This document shows, piece after piece, positions 1 through 10,867 of a stretch of DNA of 64,000 nucleotides. This DNA is from Symbiodinium natans (lineage: Eukaryota; Sar; Dinophyceae; Suessiales; Symbiodiniaceae), in assembly GCA_905221605.1 (NCBI GenBank), contig CAJNDS010000413.1, positions 893,243-957,242 of the forward strand, read 5' to 3'. Position 1 is the stretch's first letter; the number at the start of each line of letters is the position of its first letter. A model generated the notes under the pieces. It was not told the origin of the DNA and did not search any database. It saw only the letters and a list, made by a program, of their open reading frames with translations. Made by a program: the position numbers and the translations under genes.

Positions 1-50
1 CTTAAAACCAAAAAGGGTACCCTGTTTATTCCTAGGTTTCTCCCGGGCTT
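1..50. repeat. Family F dispersed element, 3' part
   Basis: The first 50 bases match the right half of an element seen more completely at 14385-14496, 34220-34327, 41199-41315 and 56338-56446. Shared landmarks are an AAAACCAAAAAGGGTACCCT block followed by TTTATTCCTAGGTT. The left half lies outside the window. Confidence 0.6.
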
Positions 51-77
51 ACGACTACATCACCGGCATGCCCTAAG

Positions 78-3000
78 ATACAAGGTCGTGGCGACCATGA
101 GAAACTTCCCGGATGACAAGGACGTGCAGGCCGAAAACTGATCTTGCCTTTAGGGTGTCAGGTTAAGCCTAATGTAGTTCTTTTGGGGCTAGTTAGGGGA
201 TTCTGGCATACACCCTTAAACAGGTGTTGCATAGGAGCCTTTAGGTAGGGGGCGTTTCTTGGCGTTCGTCAGTCAGCATGGATGCCTTGATGTGTTACGC
301 AGAGATCAGGCGATCGGTTATGTAAGACTGTGGCCCCTTTTGGGCCCTTTGATCTACCATCTGCTGAAGAACCCCCCCCCAAAAAAAATGAAAAATCGAT
401 AGTAAGAATCCCTTTATTACCCTTACATGGAAGATTTTTTTCGGGGGGGGGGTTCTTAAGCAGTTCGTAGCGATGCAGCCGTTGTGTTTAGTGTCATCGG
501 GTACCCTGCACCCTATACCCTGAACCCTGAAGCCTAAACCCTGAAGCTTGACCGAGGTGGAGTTTCGGGTTTAGGGCTTAGGGTGCTGGGTAGAGTGTAC
601 AGTGTTACGCTAGGGCTTTTCGGGCACCCCGAAAGGGACCATCAGAAAAAGGGGGGCTGGTGAAATCTCCTTCCTTGAGCCCTGTTGTTTAGGGTTTAGG
701 GTTTAGGGTTTAGAGCTTAGGGTTTAGGGTTTGGGTTCAGGGTTTGGGGTTTAGGGTTTAGGGTTTACTGTGCAGTGCAGTTGCAGTCGACGGCAGCTGC
801 GTGCAGGTGTCCTGCCTCCTCAGCCTCAGCGGGGCCATCCTCTTCAACCGCGACGCTCAGCTCGGGTTTAGGGTTTCGGGTTTAGGGATTAGAGTTTAAA
901 TTTGGGGTCTAGGGGATTTAGTCTTATGGCCCAGGGCCTTCAGGGCCGCTCTTCAAGAATGTCTAATGTTACGTTTGCCAACATTTGCTCTCGTGTACCC
1001 GAGCTTGCTCCTAAACCCTCACTTGCGCACCCTAAACCTAAACCCTAAGCCCTAAGCCCTAAACCCTAAACCCTAGGCTTCCTGTAGCTAAGGAAAGCGG
1101 CCTCCTGGCCGGACAGCTGGGGGCGCTGAGCTTTGGCATTGCCTGGCACTGCCGAGTCGTGAGGGCTTTAGTGCAGATTCAACTCCTACCCAGACCTCTA
1201 CACCAGAAAACCCTGAACGAAGCTCCCCCCCCCCCCCCCCGTACCCCTCTTCAGGGCTCAGGGGGTAGGTTTTAGGGCACACCCTTAACCCTCAACTCTT
1301 AGGGTACCTCAACCCAGAGAACCCAATACCTCTTAATTAAGGAATATGCCTGAAATCATGGTGTATTCCTTAATTAAGGAGTATTGGGCTCTCTGGGAAT
1401 ATGGGTCCAGGCCGATGAGGGTGCCGAGGCTTTCTGATCCCAAGGGCTCTTCGGGAGCGACCGACTCGCTCGCCCAAGTAAGAGGGGTCCCGTAGGATGG
1501 GACCCTCGAATTAGGGTTTGGGGTTTGGGGTTTGGGGTTTAGGGTTTAGGGTTTAGGGTTTAGGATTATACCCCACCCTGACCTTCTTTTTTTGGCTAAG
1601 AAAGGGAAGGGGCCATATTCAGGGACCATAGTGCCATCCTTACAGAGGAACACCACGTGGAATTTCTACTCCAAGCACATGGACGACCCCGAGGTAACAA
1701 GCCTAGGCTGCGGATGTGGGCCAGATAGGGTTTAAGGTTTAGGGTTTAGGGTTTAGGGTTTGTAGATTCCTGAAACGTGATACTACACATGTTCTTCGCG
1801 GCTGGCAGAGCACCAAGAACCAAGTTATGCCAGTGCCTTTTTGTCGCAACTGCGTTCAGGCTGTTAGGAGTGCAGTTCGCTAGATCAGACACTTATCGCC
1901 GCTTCCTCCCTGGCTAGGTGGTGCCATCGGCGCATTCTTTGACTATGTCAATGAAAACCGGGACATCGCCAGGTGCTGCCTAGCGTCGTGATGTGACCTT
2001 CATTCTAAATACCCTTCCAATATTCGAGTAGGTACCCTTCCAAGATTTGAGTACCTGGACGTACAGGTAATATCCAGATCAGATTAGGGCGTTTCCGAAA
2101 TTAGGGGTACCTTATTGGGTCCTTATGATAAAAGAGAAGCCTACTATTGGGGGGTCTTTTCTAGTGGTCTTTTCGTAAACCCTTAGTAGTAGAGTAGGTA
2201 ACCTTTAACCTTTTTGGGTTAACATATTCCCCTTATAATCCCAAAGGTTAACCTTTAAAACCCCTAGGTACTGGACAACTAAGAACCCGCATATTCTGTT
2301 CCTCATCGCCCTACACAACTTCCAAGATCATCGTGTTTCGTCATTCGCCTCGGACACCTTGCACGCTACATCAGGTTTTGTACCCCCGGGTTTAGGGTTT
2401 AGGGTTTAGGGTTTAGGGTTTAGGGTTTAGGGTTTAGGGTTTAGGGTTTAGGGTTTAGGGTTTAGGGTTTAGGGTTTAGGGTTTAGGGTTTAGGGTTTAG
2501 GGTTGAAGCACCATCCAGATCGACCTTCATGGATGTGGGCAAGAGATAGCTGCCTTCCCAGTTGCTCCAGAGCTGTTTAGCCACGCAATTGTGCATGTGA
2601 CATGGGTGCCTCTATATGTATGTTCTGTTCCTCCTTCCCGGGAACACCCCTGAATACAAGCATCCCTACATGGGCATTTCCCAGAATGGGGGTACGCCTT
2701 TCATACCGCAAATAGAATAGACTCCCTTAAAGGACCCCCAAAACGGGTACGGAAGCCCCTGCCATACATTGACTTGGAAGAGCCGCTGAGACCCCAACAC
2801 GCCATGTAGGAGTCCGAGCCGCGAGCAGAGCGGGCACTTAAAAAAAACAAAAACATGCCAATGTGGTTTTTGTTCCAGTGCGGTTTGTCATATACTTAAA
2901 GGCTCCTATGTAGTACCTTTGTGGGGGTAGTATACTAGAATCACCTTGTAACTAACCCAAAAAGGAACTACATTGGAGCCTTTGGAAGGCCCTGAAACAT

Positions 3001-6000
3001 GAACCGTACACTCATGGCATCTTCCGCAGGGCTCACTGACATCGGACCTTGGGGTCTCAATAAACTTTATAATCGGCTGATGGTCCAGTGTACTGTTCAG
3101 CAGCGGCAAGTATCATCGTAGTACGATTGAGCGATTCGGGTGTTGTGGTCTACTTCGGGTTTCAGGTCCTCACTGTTCAGGTTCATACAGCCCTCTCGGG
3201 TCAATTTCTTTCCCTTGCTGCGAGGGAGCTCGGCATTATCCCGGGCCTGATCCAGAACATCCGGAACAACTTTCACGGCAAGCCTCTGGGGCATGGTCAA
3301 GCCTCTAAGATAGGGGTCGGAAGAATTGCTAGTCGTATTCCCTTGTGGTTCCTTCATAAAGAGACTATAAGGACCCCCCAAAACCCTATTCTACTGCCTT
3401 AGGCCCCTATATGTCTTTGGGATGTTCTTCCCCCTTCTACTAGCAGTCCTTAGTAGGGATTGTAGTTGAGGACTGTTAGTATAAGGGGAGCATCCCAACC
3501 TATCCCCTTAGTAGCGCAGTGGTACTGTACCCTTTTCCCTTTTTTTGGGTCATGGGTCCCTTTTTTTAAGTAACTAACCCCAAAAAGGGCCTAAAAAAGG
3601 CTGCCTCCTACTATACTATGCTTACTGGGCTACCAAGATCCCTAAACCCTAGATCCCATACTACGCCCTTGGATAACTCATGTTTAGCTCTCTTCCAGTG
3701 GTGCCTCTTTCCCTATTTTTTCAGGGTTCCCTTTATAAAGTAACCAGGCCCAAAAAGGGTACCCTTATTGTAGTATGGGTCACTGGGCTACCACCCTCAG
3801 GATCCATGTACCTACATAGTATATACTTGGGCCCTAAAGCTACTTGATGGGAACAACTTTAAAGCCCAAGCATATACCATATAGGTACCCAGAGAGCCCA
3901 ATACCTCTTAATTAAGGATCCTTAAATCATAGTAAGGATCCCTTTATGATTTAAGGTATTTTCCTTAATTAAGGAGTATTGGGCTCTCTGGGTACATGGA
4001 TCCTTAGGGCCAAGAATTTGAGAGCATCTTGTTTCGGAATGTTTTTGCAGAGGAGAAGTTGACTGTGTGGCCTCCTACGTCCCTGCGTCAGAAACCCTGA
4101 ATCTGAAAAGGCTGAGCTCCGGGTTTAGGGTTTAGGGTTTAGGGTTAGGGTTTAGGGTGAAGAAGAACTTAGTAGAGCCCCAGAATCAGTTCCCGTGTAG
4201 CCTTGTCTCGCGCTCCAAACCTATCCTGTGGGAGGGTGTAGGGTTTAGGGTTTAGGGTTTGGATAGGGTTTAGAAGAGCTTCAAGACCCGGGCCCTATTC
4301 CAACCCGAAATCCAGTCTTCAAGCTGCCCTACCCGTGAATCTTCAACATTCCCATTTTTACGTGTTTTTGTTTCCGTAATCATGGGTTTCCCTACGGTTT
4401 AGGGTTTAGGGTTTAGGGTTTTAGGGTTTTAGGGTTTTAGGGTTTTAGGGTTTTAGGGTTTTAGGGTTTTAGGGTTTTAGGGTTTTAGGGTTTTAGGGTT
4501 TTAGGGTTTTAGGGTTTTAGGGTTTTAGGGTTTTAGGGTTTTAGGGTTTTAGGGTTTTAGGGTTTTAGGGTTTTAGGGTTTTAGGGTTTTAGGGTTTAGG
4601 GTTTAGGGACCCTCTATACCTCCCCCCCCCCCCCAGGTTCCCCCCTTACATAACCTTCATTCGGCTTAATTGTCCCTACATAGCCGCCGTACTTATGGGG
4701 AACCCAGGGGGAGTAGTATGGGGGGGGGGGGGGGGCGGGGGGTAGTAGCTACTAGGGGATTCCATGAGTTTAGGGTGTGGGGTGACGGGGAACATGAATA
4801 TAAGGGTTTAGGGTTTGGAAACCCGGGATGACACAAGGTATGGCGAATGGAACGTTGAACCCGTCAAGAACTCTCTCTTTGCCCTGTCTTCTGGCGCTTG
4901 GAAGAATCAGGACAGCGGTTTAAAGGGAAACCCTAAACCCTAAACCCTAAACCCTAATCCCTAATCCCTAAACCCTAAACCCTAAACCCTAAACGCTAGG
5001 GGTTTAGGGTTCCGTGTCCTCAAGGGTGCGGGCCTTCTGGGTTACTGTGGCGTGGTGGCTCCTGAGGTGCAGGTTGTGGCTCCTTCTACACTAGATTCCC
5101 ACAACCCTCCCTAAAGGACCTAGAGGTTCGTATGTGGTAGTTTCACTAGAGCCGTCAGGTAAGCCCTAAAAATTCGCCATGTTTTGAGCCGCCGCACTTG
5201 ATCAGGACTTGGTCGTGGAGGCTGGTTTCATCCCGTTAGACGTCGCGTGCCTTTGCAGCAGCATGGGCTTACGAGCTCTAAAAGCAGCAACGACGGGTGA
5301 TAAATCTGATTGGGGTTGGGGACTACATGACACGTTTGGGGGCTACGTGTCCATGGCCAAGAGCATCGGGGTCTTTAAAACAAAAAGATTAATTCCGAAT
5401 CAGGGCCATATGGGGGGGGTTCCGAAATCAGGGGTACCCTCTCAATGGGGCCCTATCAGGGTTCCTGCTTTTTTGGGGGGTCTTTGCTCGGGGTGTCTTA
5501 CCATCATAAAAACCCCCACACCTCTCAAACCCTCACCCTAAAGCCTACACCCTAACCAGGCTGATCGCGGAGCATGGCCACGAAGCAAAGATTGCTGAAG
5601 AGTCATTGCAGGTGGTGAAATCCTTAACGCGCCTCGGCAGGCAAACCTTTCTAGGGTTGACAGGGTTTAGGGCTTGCCCAAGGACTCATTATGATTTAAG
5701 GAATCTTCCTTAGTTAAGGCCTTAACTTATTATGATTTAAGGCCTACGTATTCCTTTAATTAAGGACTGTTCCTTAATTAAGGGGTCAAGGGATCCTTAT
5801 TATGATTTAAGGACTGTTCCTTAACTAAGGGGTATAAAGGGCTTGTTGGGAACTGCTCTGAGGTTTGCCTCTGACGACCTACGACACCGGATGTCCGAGG
5901 CGGGACTGTTCAAAGTGCTGGCGCAGGCAGCCTGGCCACACTTCAGCAGGGCTTTCGGCAGCAGCCACGAAAGCGCCTACTATTATGGGGGGTCGGAAGA

Positions 6001-9000
6001 AGTACTAATGTAACTCCCTTATGGCCTTGTGGTTCCTAAAAACACTCTACTACAGTAACCCCCCCCACAACCAGATTCTAAGTTAAGGCCCCTAGATGAG
6101 ACATGTATATATATATGTATATTATACACACAGATAGGGAACTGCGTTCTTTCTGGGTACCTCATGTTCAACCTGTTTTGGCTACCTCCATGAAGCCTTC
6201 TGTCCTTGCCCCTAAGCCAAAAGGATCCGAAATCTTTCCTGCCATTTCCATGAATGAAAGAAACAAGAAAGTTAAAGCACGGCAACTTTACCCGAGCCGT
6301 ACACCCCAAAACCCCAAGCCTAAACCGTAACAACAACCACATATTGTCAGTTCTCTGAATTGTGGTCCCTTTTGGGGAAGTCTAAATGACGAGGGTCGCC
6401 TTATAAAAAGGATACTAAGGACCCCAAATGGGATATGTTTTCGAGAAATCGCCATATCTTCTCGAAAGGGCATGGGAGGGTCCTCCGGCTTCATAGCGGC
6501 GCTCTGTAGCTTGTTCTTTTCCCGAAGACTCGCAGAACTAAGGCTGCTCCGAAAACACTAAGCTAAAGCCCATAGAAGCTTGAAGCCCTAAACCCTATCA
6601 GCAATAAACTCCGAAAGAGCTAAACCTTGCACTCTCAAGCGCCGGAAGATCTTCTCGTCAAGGATGCCCAAGAGTACCTGCCCTCCTTCCCCGTTTCTTT
6701 TGGATGTGGTCCCGTATAGCTCCCATTCAACCAGAGCGGGCCCCTTTATTCCCTCAAGTTACTGGGAAAGTCTGGGAAACCTTGTTTGCAAACCCAAACC
6801 CCAAACCCTCAATCCTAAACCCTGAAACCTCAACCTCAAACCCTAAACCCTAAAGCAGCCTAAAAACTAAAAACCCAACACCAATCCCTCAACCCTCCCC
6901 TCAAGCCTAAACCCTGAACCCTAGACCCTCCCTCATCTTCTCGGGTGCTGCAGGGTATCTATTACTGTTATTGGTGAGTGTATATAAGGTTCTTTTTTTC
7001 ATATTGGTGAGTGTATATACTTGGTGGCCTTTTGGGGATACAAGCAGTACAAACCCTAAACCCTAAACCCTAAACCCTAAACCCTAAACCCTAAACCCTA
7101 AACCCTAAACCCTATCTTCAGGTGCTGCGCACCCGTAGCTTCGACCGGGGGGCGGTGAGCCTCGTCTGCGACGCCATCATCAACCTGATCGGGCCCAACG
7201 TCGAGGCAGGGTCGAGGGTTGAGGTTTTGGGGTTTAGGGTTTGGGGTTTAGGGTTTGGGGCTGAGGGTTTAGGGTTTGGGGTCGTGGGCCTTGAGTTTAA
7301 GGCGACTGGAGGTTTGCTCACAAGAGGGGTACCCTTGTTGGGGTTTCCAAAACAAGCCGGGTTTAGGGTTTTAGGGTTTAGGGTTTAGGGTTTAGGGTTT
7401 TACGGTTTTAGGGTTTAGGATTTGGGGTTTCGGGTTCAGGGTTCAGGGTTTAGAGTTTAGAGGTTAGAATTTAGATTTTTTTTTTTGGGGGGGGGGGGGG
7501 GGCAGTTGCACGAAAAGTCCCTCCTAGGGTTCCCTCCCAGGCTGCACCGCTCACGAAAGTGTGAAGCAGCTTGTGCGGACAAACCCGAAGCCACATCCCC
7601 CTTGAGAATCATTTTTGTTTTTCTTTACATAAAAACCCAAGAGGATATTATTTTTGTTTTTCTTTATATAAAAATCCAAGAGGATATTAAAATATACCAT
7701 GTTTAAGTAAGGTTCTAAGTGGAGTATAGGAAGGGTCCATGGACCTGTAGACTATTGCCTTGGCCTCGAAAGTTGCTCTATATAAGCACCTTTATGGGCC
7801 AAGCATAAAGGTACATGGACCCTAAGGGAATGAGCCCAAGACCCCTGCCCAATACCCCTTGATGAAGGAGTATACCCTAAACCTAATTCATATTAAGGGT
7901 CCCTAGACATGAATGAAGGTCCTGCTTGGAAGCTCCTTTGACTTAGTAAGTCTACTTACCATCCCCTAGGAACCCTCTTAGAATCACCATAACCCGCCCT
8001 ACTAACCCTTCTTACGAAGGCAAAAGAGCTCCTTCATTGGGAGTTATGGGGGGGCTCTTTGTCATGGGTTTCCCAACTACCCCCAGCTATACTCTCACCC
8101 TGGGTTCCCCCCCTTCAGACACCTTAGTTAGGCCTTGCTTGTCCCAGCCTTAACTATGGGGGGAACCTTGGGTGGGGGGGGTGGGGCTGGGGGGGGGGGT
8201 AGGGGAACGCTTGACTTTGGGTCTGCCTTTTCCAGCAGCCGCAGGTGGTCTTCTCCAAGTTGCCTGCACTGCGTGGAGTGGGGAACCCTCAGCCAAAACC
8301 ATGACTTTAGCCGAGCAGCATAGATAAACCCTCGGCAAACTCTAAACCGTAAACCCCCACCCCCTCCCCCCCCTGCCTCCCGAACTACACTGAAACACTA
8401 AACCCTGAGCCCTCAACCCTGAACCCTAAACCCTAAACCCTAAACATCTACAACTGGGATCAGGGCGCCGCGACCGGCGGCGTGCGAGAGATCCCCTTCG
8501 ACGCCGCCATCCAGGTCCAGGGTTTAGGATTCTCAGAGAGCCCAATGCCCCTTAAGACACCATATATATATATATGTATATATATATATGTATATTTTAA
8601 GGTATATTACTTAAATCATACCTCATTTTTTGTATTAAGGTATATTCCTTAAGTCATACCCTATATACGTTAAGGTATATTCCTTAGATCATACCCCTAT
8701 ATATATTAAGGTTATATGCCTTAAATCCTTAGATCAGGGGCATTGGGCTCTTGGGGTTTAGGCTTCTCTACTGCCCTAAATTTGGGTTTGGGTTTATAGG
8801 TTTGAGGCTCCTATGGAACAAGCAGGAGTATCGATTTCGGAGCCCAGAAGTTTTTCCCCTCCCTAAACCCTAAACCCTAAACCCTAAATGACCCCGCACC
8901 CAGCTTCGGGTTGAGGGTTGTAGGCTACTTCCCGAAGGATCCATGGTACCTAAATAGATATCTCCTTGGCCCTTAACAGGGCTTCCTATGCAGCACATAC

Positions 9001-10228
9001 TTGGCCCTTGAATGGGGGTCCTGCATAGCTGTTACTTGGCCTTTTAAAGGGGTTCCTAAGTAGTAGCTTTCTCTTCAGGGTTTAGGGTTTCGGGCTTGGG
9101 GTTTCGGGTGTAGGGTTTAGGGGTTTAGGGTTTAGGGTTCAAGCACCAGAGCGGAAAACAGCGCAAGAGTCTTCAGAGCCATGGGGTAAGCTACCGGAAG
9201 GCTTTCATGCAGGTTGTCTCTCGGGTTCGACTGAGGAGGCCATACGGCATACTACCCGAAACCCTAAAAGTTTAGGGTTTAGGGTTTAGGGTTTAGGGTT
9301 TAGGGCTAGATTCGAGCTTCAGAAATGCTGGGCAGGTTCCCCTTAGGCATCCGAACATGGCGATGAAGCTGGAATCCCTTGTCTGGTCCATGGTTGCCTT
9401 GTTTAGGGTTTAGGGTTTTGGGTTTTGGGTTTTGGGTTTTGGAGTAACGCCAATCCTTCCTGGACCCCCAGCGGCAGTTCCCTTATTTGGGCAATTCCTC
9501 TTCGTGATACGCAAAACGTAGGCACCCAAGAACGCAAAGCGCAGCGCAAAAGATGGTTAGAGCCTTAAGCCGCCAAACTCCATCACCCAAAGCCCACCCC
9601 CACCCCCTTAGAAACGTAAAATGGGGGGAGGGGGCGCATAATTGCAAACGCTTTTACTTTAATTACAATTTTGCATAGCTGGCGCCCGAGGAGTGCCGCA
9701 AATCACGGGGGCCCAAGATGTAAGTTACAATTTTAGCATCCCCCCCTCTAAGGGGGTGGGGGTCAAAGCCCTATTTAGGGTTTCTGGGTTTAGGGTTTAG
9801 GGTTTAGGGTTATCTAAAACACCTCCAAATGAAGAAACCACCTCCCGGGTTCGAAGTTGGACAAGACTCTTCGGCACAGGGAGAAACTGAGAAAGCCCTG
9901 CGCCACTCTAAATAGCAACGTAACCCTAAGCCCCAAACCTTATAAAACCCAAACCCCAAAACCCATACCCTAAGCCCCACATAGCCCCAAACCCCGAACC
10001 CAGAAACTCAAGACTTAGGCCACCCCCCCGTATCCGAAGCTTTCGAGGCTTCTCTGCATTCCCAACCTTCACAGATTCTGCGCCACAGCACAGATCCTAA
10101 ACCCTAAACCCCAAACCTAAACCCTAAACCCCAAACCCAAAACCCCAAACCCCAAACCCTAAACCCGGCTCTTGGTCTCAGGAACGAGCTGTGAAGGATG
10201 GCATTCTGGAGGCAGTCCTTGCGACTCG
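78..10228 (+). CDS. Fragmentary multi-exon gene, armadillo/HEAT-like repeat protein
   Basis: Short codon-like pieces on the + strand, each just after an AG and separated by repeat-filled introns: about 78-139, 3166-3297, 5560-5640, 5863-5971, 7122-7205 and 10182-10228. Exons 5560-5640 and 5863-5971 join in frame through a GC donor, reading LTRLGRFASDDLRHRM, the helical-repeat style of ARM proteins. Others read VVATMRNFPDDKDVQ, ARELGIIPGLIQNI, SLVCDAIINLIGPNV and VKDGILEAVLATR. The pattern (a glycine turn, an aliphatic helix, then a short acidic loop near DD or DKDV) resembles the tandem ARM-like units common in protist proteins. That is family knowledge, not a search result. I cannot prove that all pieces belong to one gene. 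The start, the end and several exons are missing. Possible further exons near 794-862, 1646-1692 and 5209-5300 are weaker. Confidence 0.45.
361..463. mobile_element. Family E inverted-repeat element
   Basis: The ends CTGCTGAAGAACCCC and GGGGTTCTTAAGCAG are inverted repeats of each other with homopolymer C and G runs at their inner edges. Related copies lie at 13445-13499 (short) and 39936-40025 (nested in family D). It has no coding capacity and resembles a MITE. Confidence 0.6.
464..1312. other. Telomere-like repeat DNA with possible exon
   Basis: This stretch holds scattered TTTAGGG and CCCTAAA units. One GC-rich piece near 794-862 is coding-like (SCLLSLSGAILFNRDAQ on +) and could be an exon of the ARM-like gene. 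I see nothing else recognisable. Confidence 0.4.
1313..1397. mobile_element. Family A palindromic MITE, copy 1
   Basis: The ends CCCAGAGAACCCAATACC and its near-complement ATTGGGCTCTCTGGG enclose a TTAATTAAGGA palindrome. It is 85 bp long and potentially a single hairpin. Two of the better copies (3888-3992, 17667-17773) are flanked by TA on both sides; this copy is flanked by AA. Confidence 0.75.
2182..2283. mobile_element. Introner-family element (CTTAG...CTAAG), dispersed copy
   Basis: It starts CTTAGTAG and ends CAACTAAG, flanked by AACC on both sides (2178-2181 and 2284-2287). The interior (GGTAACCTTTAACCTTTTTGGG, split here as GGTAACCTTTAACC then TTTTTGGG, and later CCCCTTATAA) closely matches the element inside intron 3 of transporter copy 1 at 46807-46903. 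It shares terminal repeats with the two intron-forming elements at 45522 and 46237. Confidence 0.7.
2388..2504 (+). repeat. Interstitial telomere-type array (TTTAGGG)n
   Basis: About 16 perfect TTTAGGG units read on the + strand, far from any contig end. It is followed by a low-copy stretch (2505-2897) in which I recognise no gene. Confidence 0.95.
2898..2985. mobile_element. Family G inverted-repeat element, copy 1
   Basis: The ends AAAGGCTCCTATGTAGT and ACTACATTGGAGCCTTTGG are imperfect inverted repeats around a TTGTGGGGGTAGTATACTAG core. Other copies are at 12232-12325, 17614-17813 and 37011-37100. Confidence 0.7.
3307..3412. repeat. Family H dispersed element, copy 1
   Basis: It begins ATAGGGGTCGGAAGAAT, contains TATTCCCTTGTGG and ends GGCCCCTATAT, so its tips are inverted. 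Related copies are at 5986-6100, 35154-35310, 40108-40220 and 53606-53700. It overlaps the tail of a possible ARM-like exon. Confidence 0.5.
3417..3499. mobile_element. Family D inverted-repeat element, copy 1
   Basis: TTGGGATGTTC at the left and GAGCATCCCAA at the right are inverted repeats, with an inner pair CTAGCAGTCC / GGACTGTTAGT. Copies are at 34700-34790, 39860-40050 and, diverged, near 40333-40465. Confidence 0.7.
3800..4005. mobile_element. Family C element interrupted by a family A element
   Basis: GGATCCATGTACCTACATAG at the left and GTACATGGATCC at the right are the ends of a family C element, seen uninterrupted at 33235-33330. Its right arm is split by the family A copy at 3888-3992, so A inserted after C. 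Confidence 0.75.
3888..3992. mobile_element. Family A MITE nested in family C, TA target duplication
   Basis: The element runs from CCCAGAGAGCCCAATACC to GGTATTGGGCTCTCTGGG in outline and is flanked by TA at 3886-3887 and 3993-3994. Removing it with one TA restores ATAGGTACATGG, the sequence found intact in the family C copy at 33235-33330. It has no coding capacity. Confidence 0.85.
4397..4608 (+). repeat. Variant telomere array, mostly 8-mer TTTTAGGG
   Basis: It opens with a few TTTAGGG units, switches to more than 20 units of TTTTAGGG, then returns to TTTAGGG. The clean block of one variant suggests local expansion rather than random decay. Confidence 0.95.
4618..4740. repeat. Family L element between C and G runs
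   Basis: A left arm CCCCCAGGTTCCCCCC and a right arm GGGGAACCCAGGGGG form an inverted pair. Similar arms occur at 8044-8135 and 10868-11042. Confidence 0.5.
5650..5835. repeat. TTAATTAAGG-rich palindromic segment
   Basis: Repeated ATTATGATTTAAGG and CCTTAATTAAGG blocks like the interior of family A elements, but without the CCCAGAGAGCCCAAT ends. It lies in the intron between the two best ARM-like exons (5560-5640 and 5863-5971). Confidence 0.6.
5986..6100. repeat. Family H dispersed element, copy 2
   Basis: Shares the GGGGTCGGAAGAA start, the CTCCCTTATGG centre and the GGCCCCTAGAT end with the copy at 3307. Flanking sequence 6100-6950 holds no gene I recognise. Confidence 0.5.
6956..7045. 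repeat. Family I element, copy 1
   Basis: Contains two direct copies of ATTGGTGAGTGTATAT about 45 bp apart, then CCTTTTGGGGATACAAG. A second copy is at 18807-18905 and a diverged one at 14275-14375. Confidence 0.65.
7050..7113 (-). repeat. Interstitial telomere-type array (CCCTAAA)n
   Basis: About nine CCCTAAA units directly upstream of the ARM-like exon at 7122, so the array sits at an intron 3' end. Confidence 0.95.
7611..7735. repeat. Family J element with internal duplication
   Basis: The phrase TTGTTTTTCTTTAYATAAAA followed by CCAAGAGGATATTA occurs twice in tandem. Single copies are at 15718-15803 and 32938-33031. All end in AGGTTCTAAG(T/G)GGAGTATAG-like sequence. Confidence 0.6.
7733..7826. 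repeat. Family C element, diverged copy
   Basis: GGGTCCATGGACCT at the left and GGTACATGGACCC at the right with GGGCCAAGCATAAAGG inside match family C in outline. A further partial copy starts near 8938. Confidence 0.55.
8044..8135. repeat. Family L element, copy 2
   Basis: Carries GGGTTTCCCAACTACCCCC then CCTGGGTTCCCCCC, matching the arms of the copy at 10868-11042. Sequence 8136-8530 beyond it is G-rich. A piece near 8455-8520 is codon-like but unassigned. Confidence 0.45.
8532..8756. mobile_element. Family A element, long copy with AT microsatellite
   Basis: CTCAGAGAGCCCAATGCCCC at the left and GGGGCATTGGGCTCTTGGGG at the right are inverted. Between them are repeated AAGGTATATTCCTTA blocks and a TATATATG tract, which makes this the longest copy in the window. 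Confidence 0.7.
8757..10181. other. Repeat-rich non-coding stretch
   Basis: Short TTTAGGG arrays (notably 9265-9305 and 9785-9810), a partial family C copy near 8938-9010, and a block of GGGTTTT units near 9405-9440. I see no convincing gene. A short coding-like piece near 9341-9385 cannot be assigned. Confidence 0.5.
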
Positions 10229-10867
10229 TCAGTGTTTTTGCTTAGCCAATACTTATACTTCATTTTTTGGGGGTTTCCTTATATAGGCTTAATGTTGGAC
10301 TCGCTTTAGTATCCAGGGATCCCCCCCCCCCCCCCAAAAAAAAAAAAAAACGAAGTTGGGTTTGCGGAGATCCTCTATCAACTGGGTTGGGGTCTGTGGT
10401 TAGGGCGGTAGGAGTCGAGGATTGAGGGGAAGCCTTGAGGCCTTGAGGCTCTAAGCTTTCCAGGCTCTGTGGCTCCCTGGACAGGGGGGCTGTGGATAAA
10501 TGCGGGGAACCGAAACAATTGACGAAAGCGAACCAGGGCATCGTGGGCTACTCCCTTGGATGTTTTTTTGGGGGGGCCTGTTTCGTACTGAAATTTTGAA
10601 AGGAATTTAAGTTCAGCCGGACACCAGAAAATTCCGGAGCTTCTTATTCAAAACTATTTTTAGTTTATGGCTCCCCGGCCCCACACCCTTCATCCCCGGG
10701 CCGCGAACTTCGCATAATTGTGGACCACCCGCATCAGGGGGGGTAAGATTCAGAGTTTTCTTGTGTGCAGGGCTTCAGGGTTTCAAGTTTTCGGGCTTAG
10801 GGGGGGGTTGGGCTCGGGATTTGTTGTGTGTGTGTGTGTGAGAGAGCGCGTGCGCCTGTTCTAAGTA

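Noticed and set aside
2388-2504. CRISPR-like or chromosome-end interpretation of the TTTAGGG arrays
   Set aside because: Units are contiguous without spacers, occur in both orientations and lie between exons, so they are interstitial telomere-type repeats.
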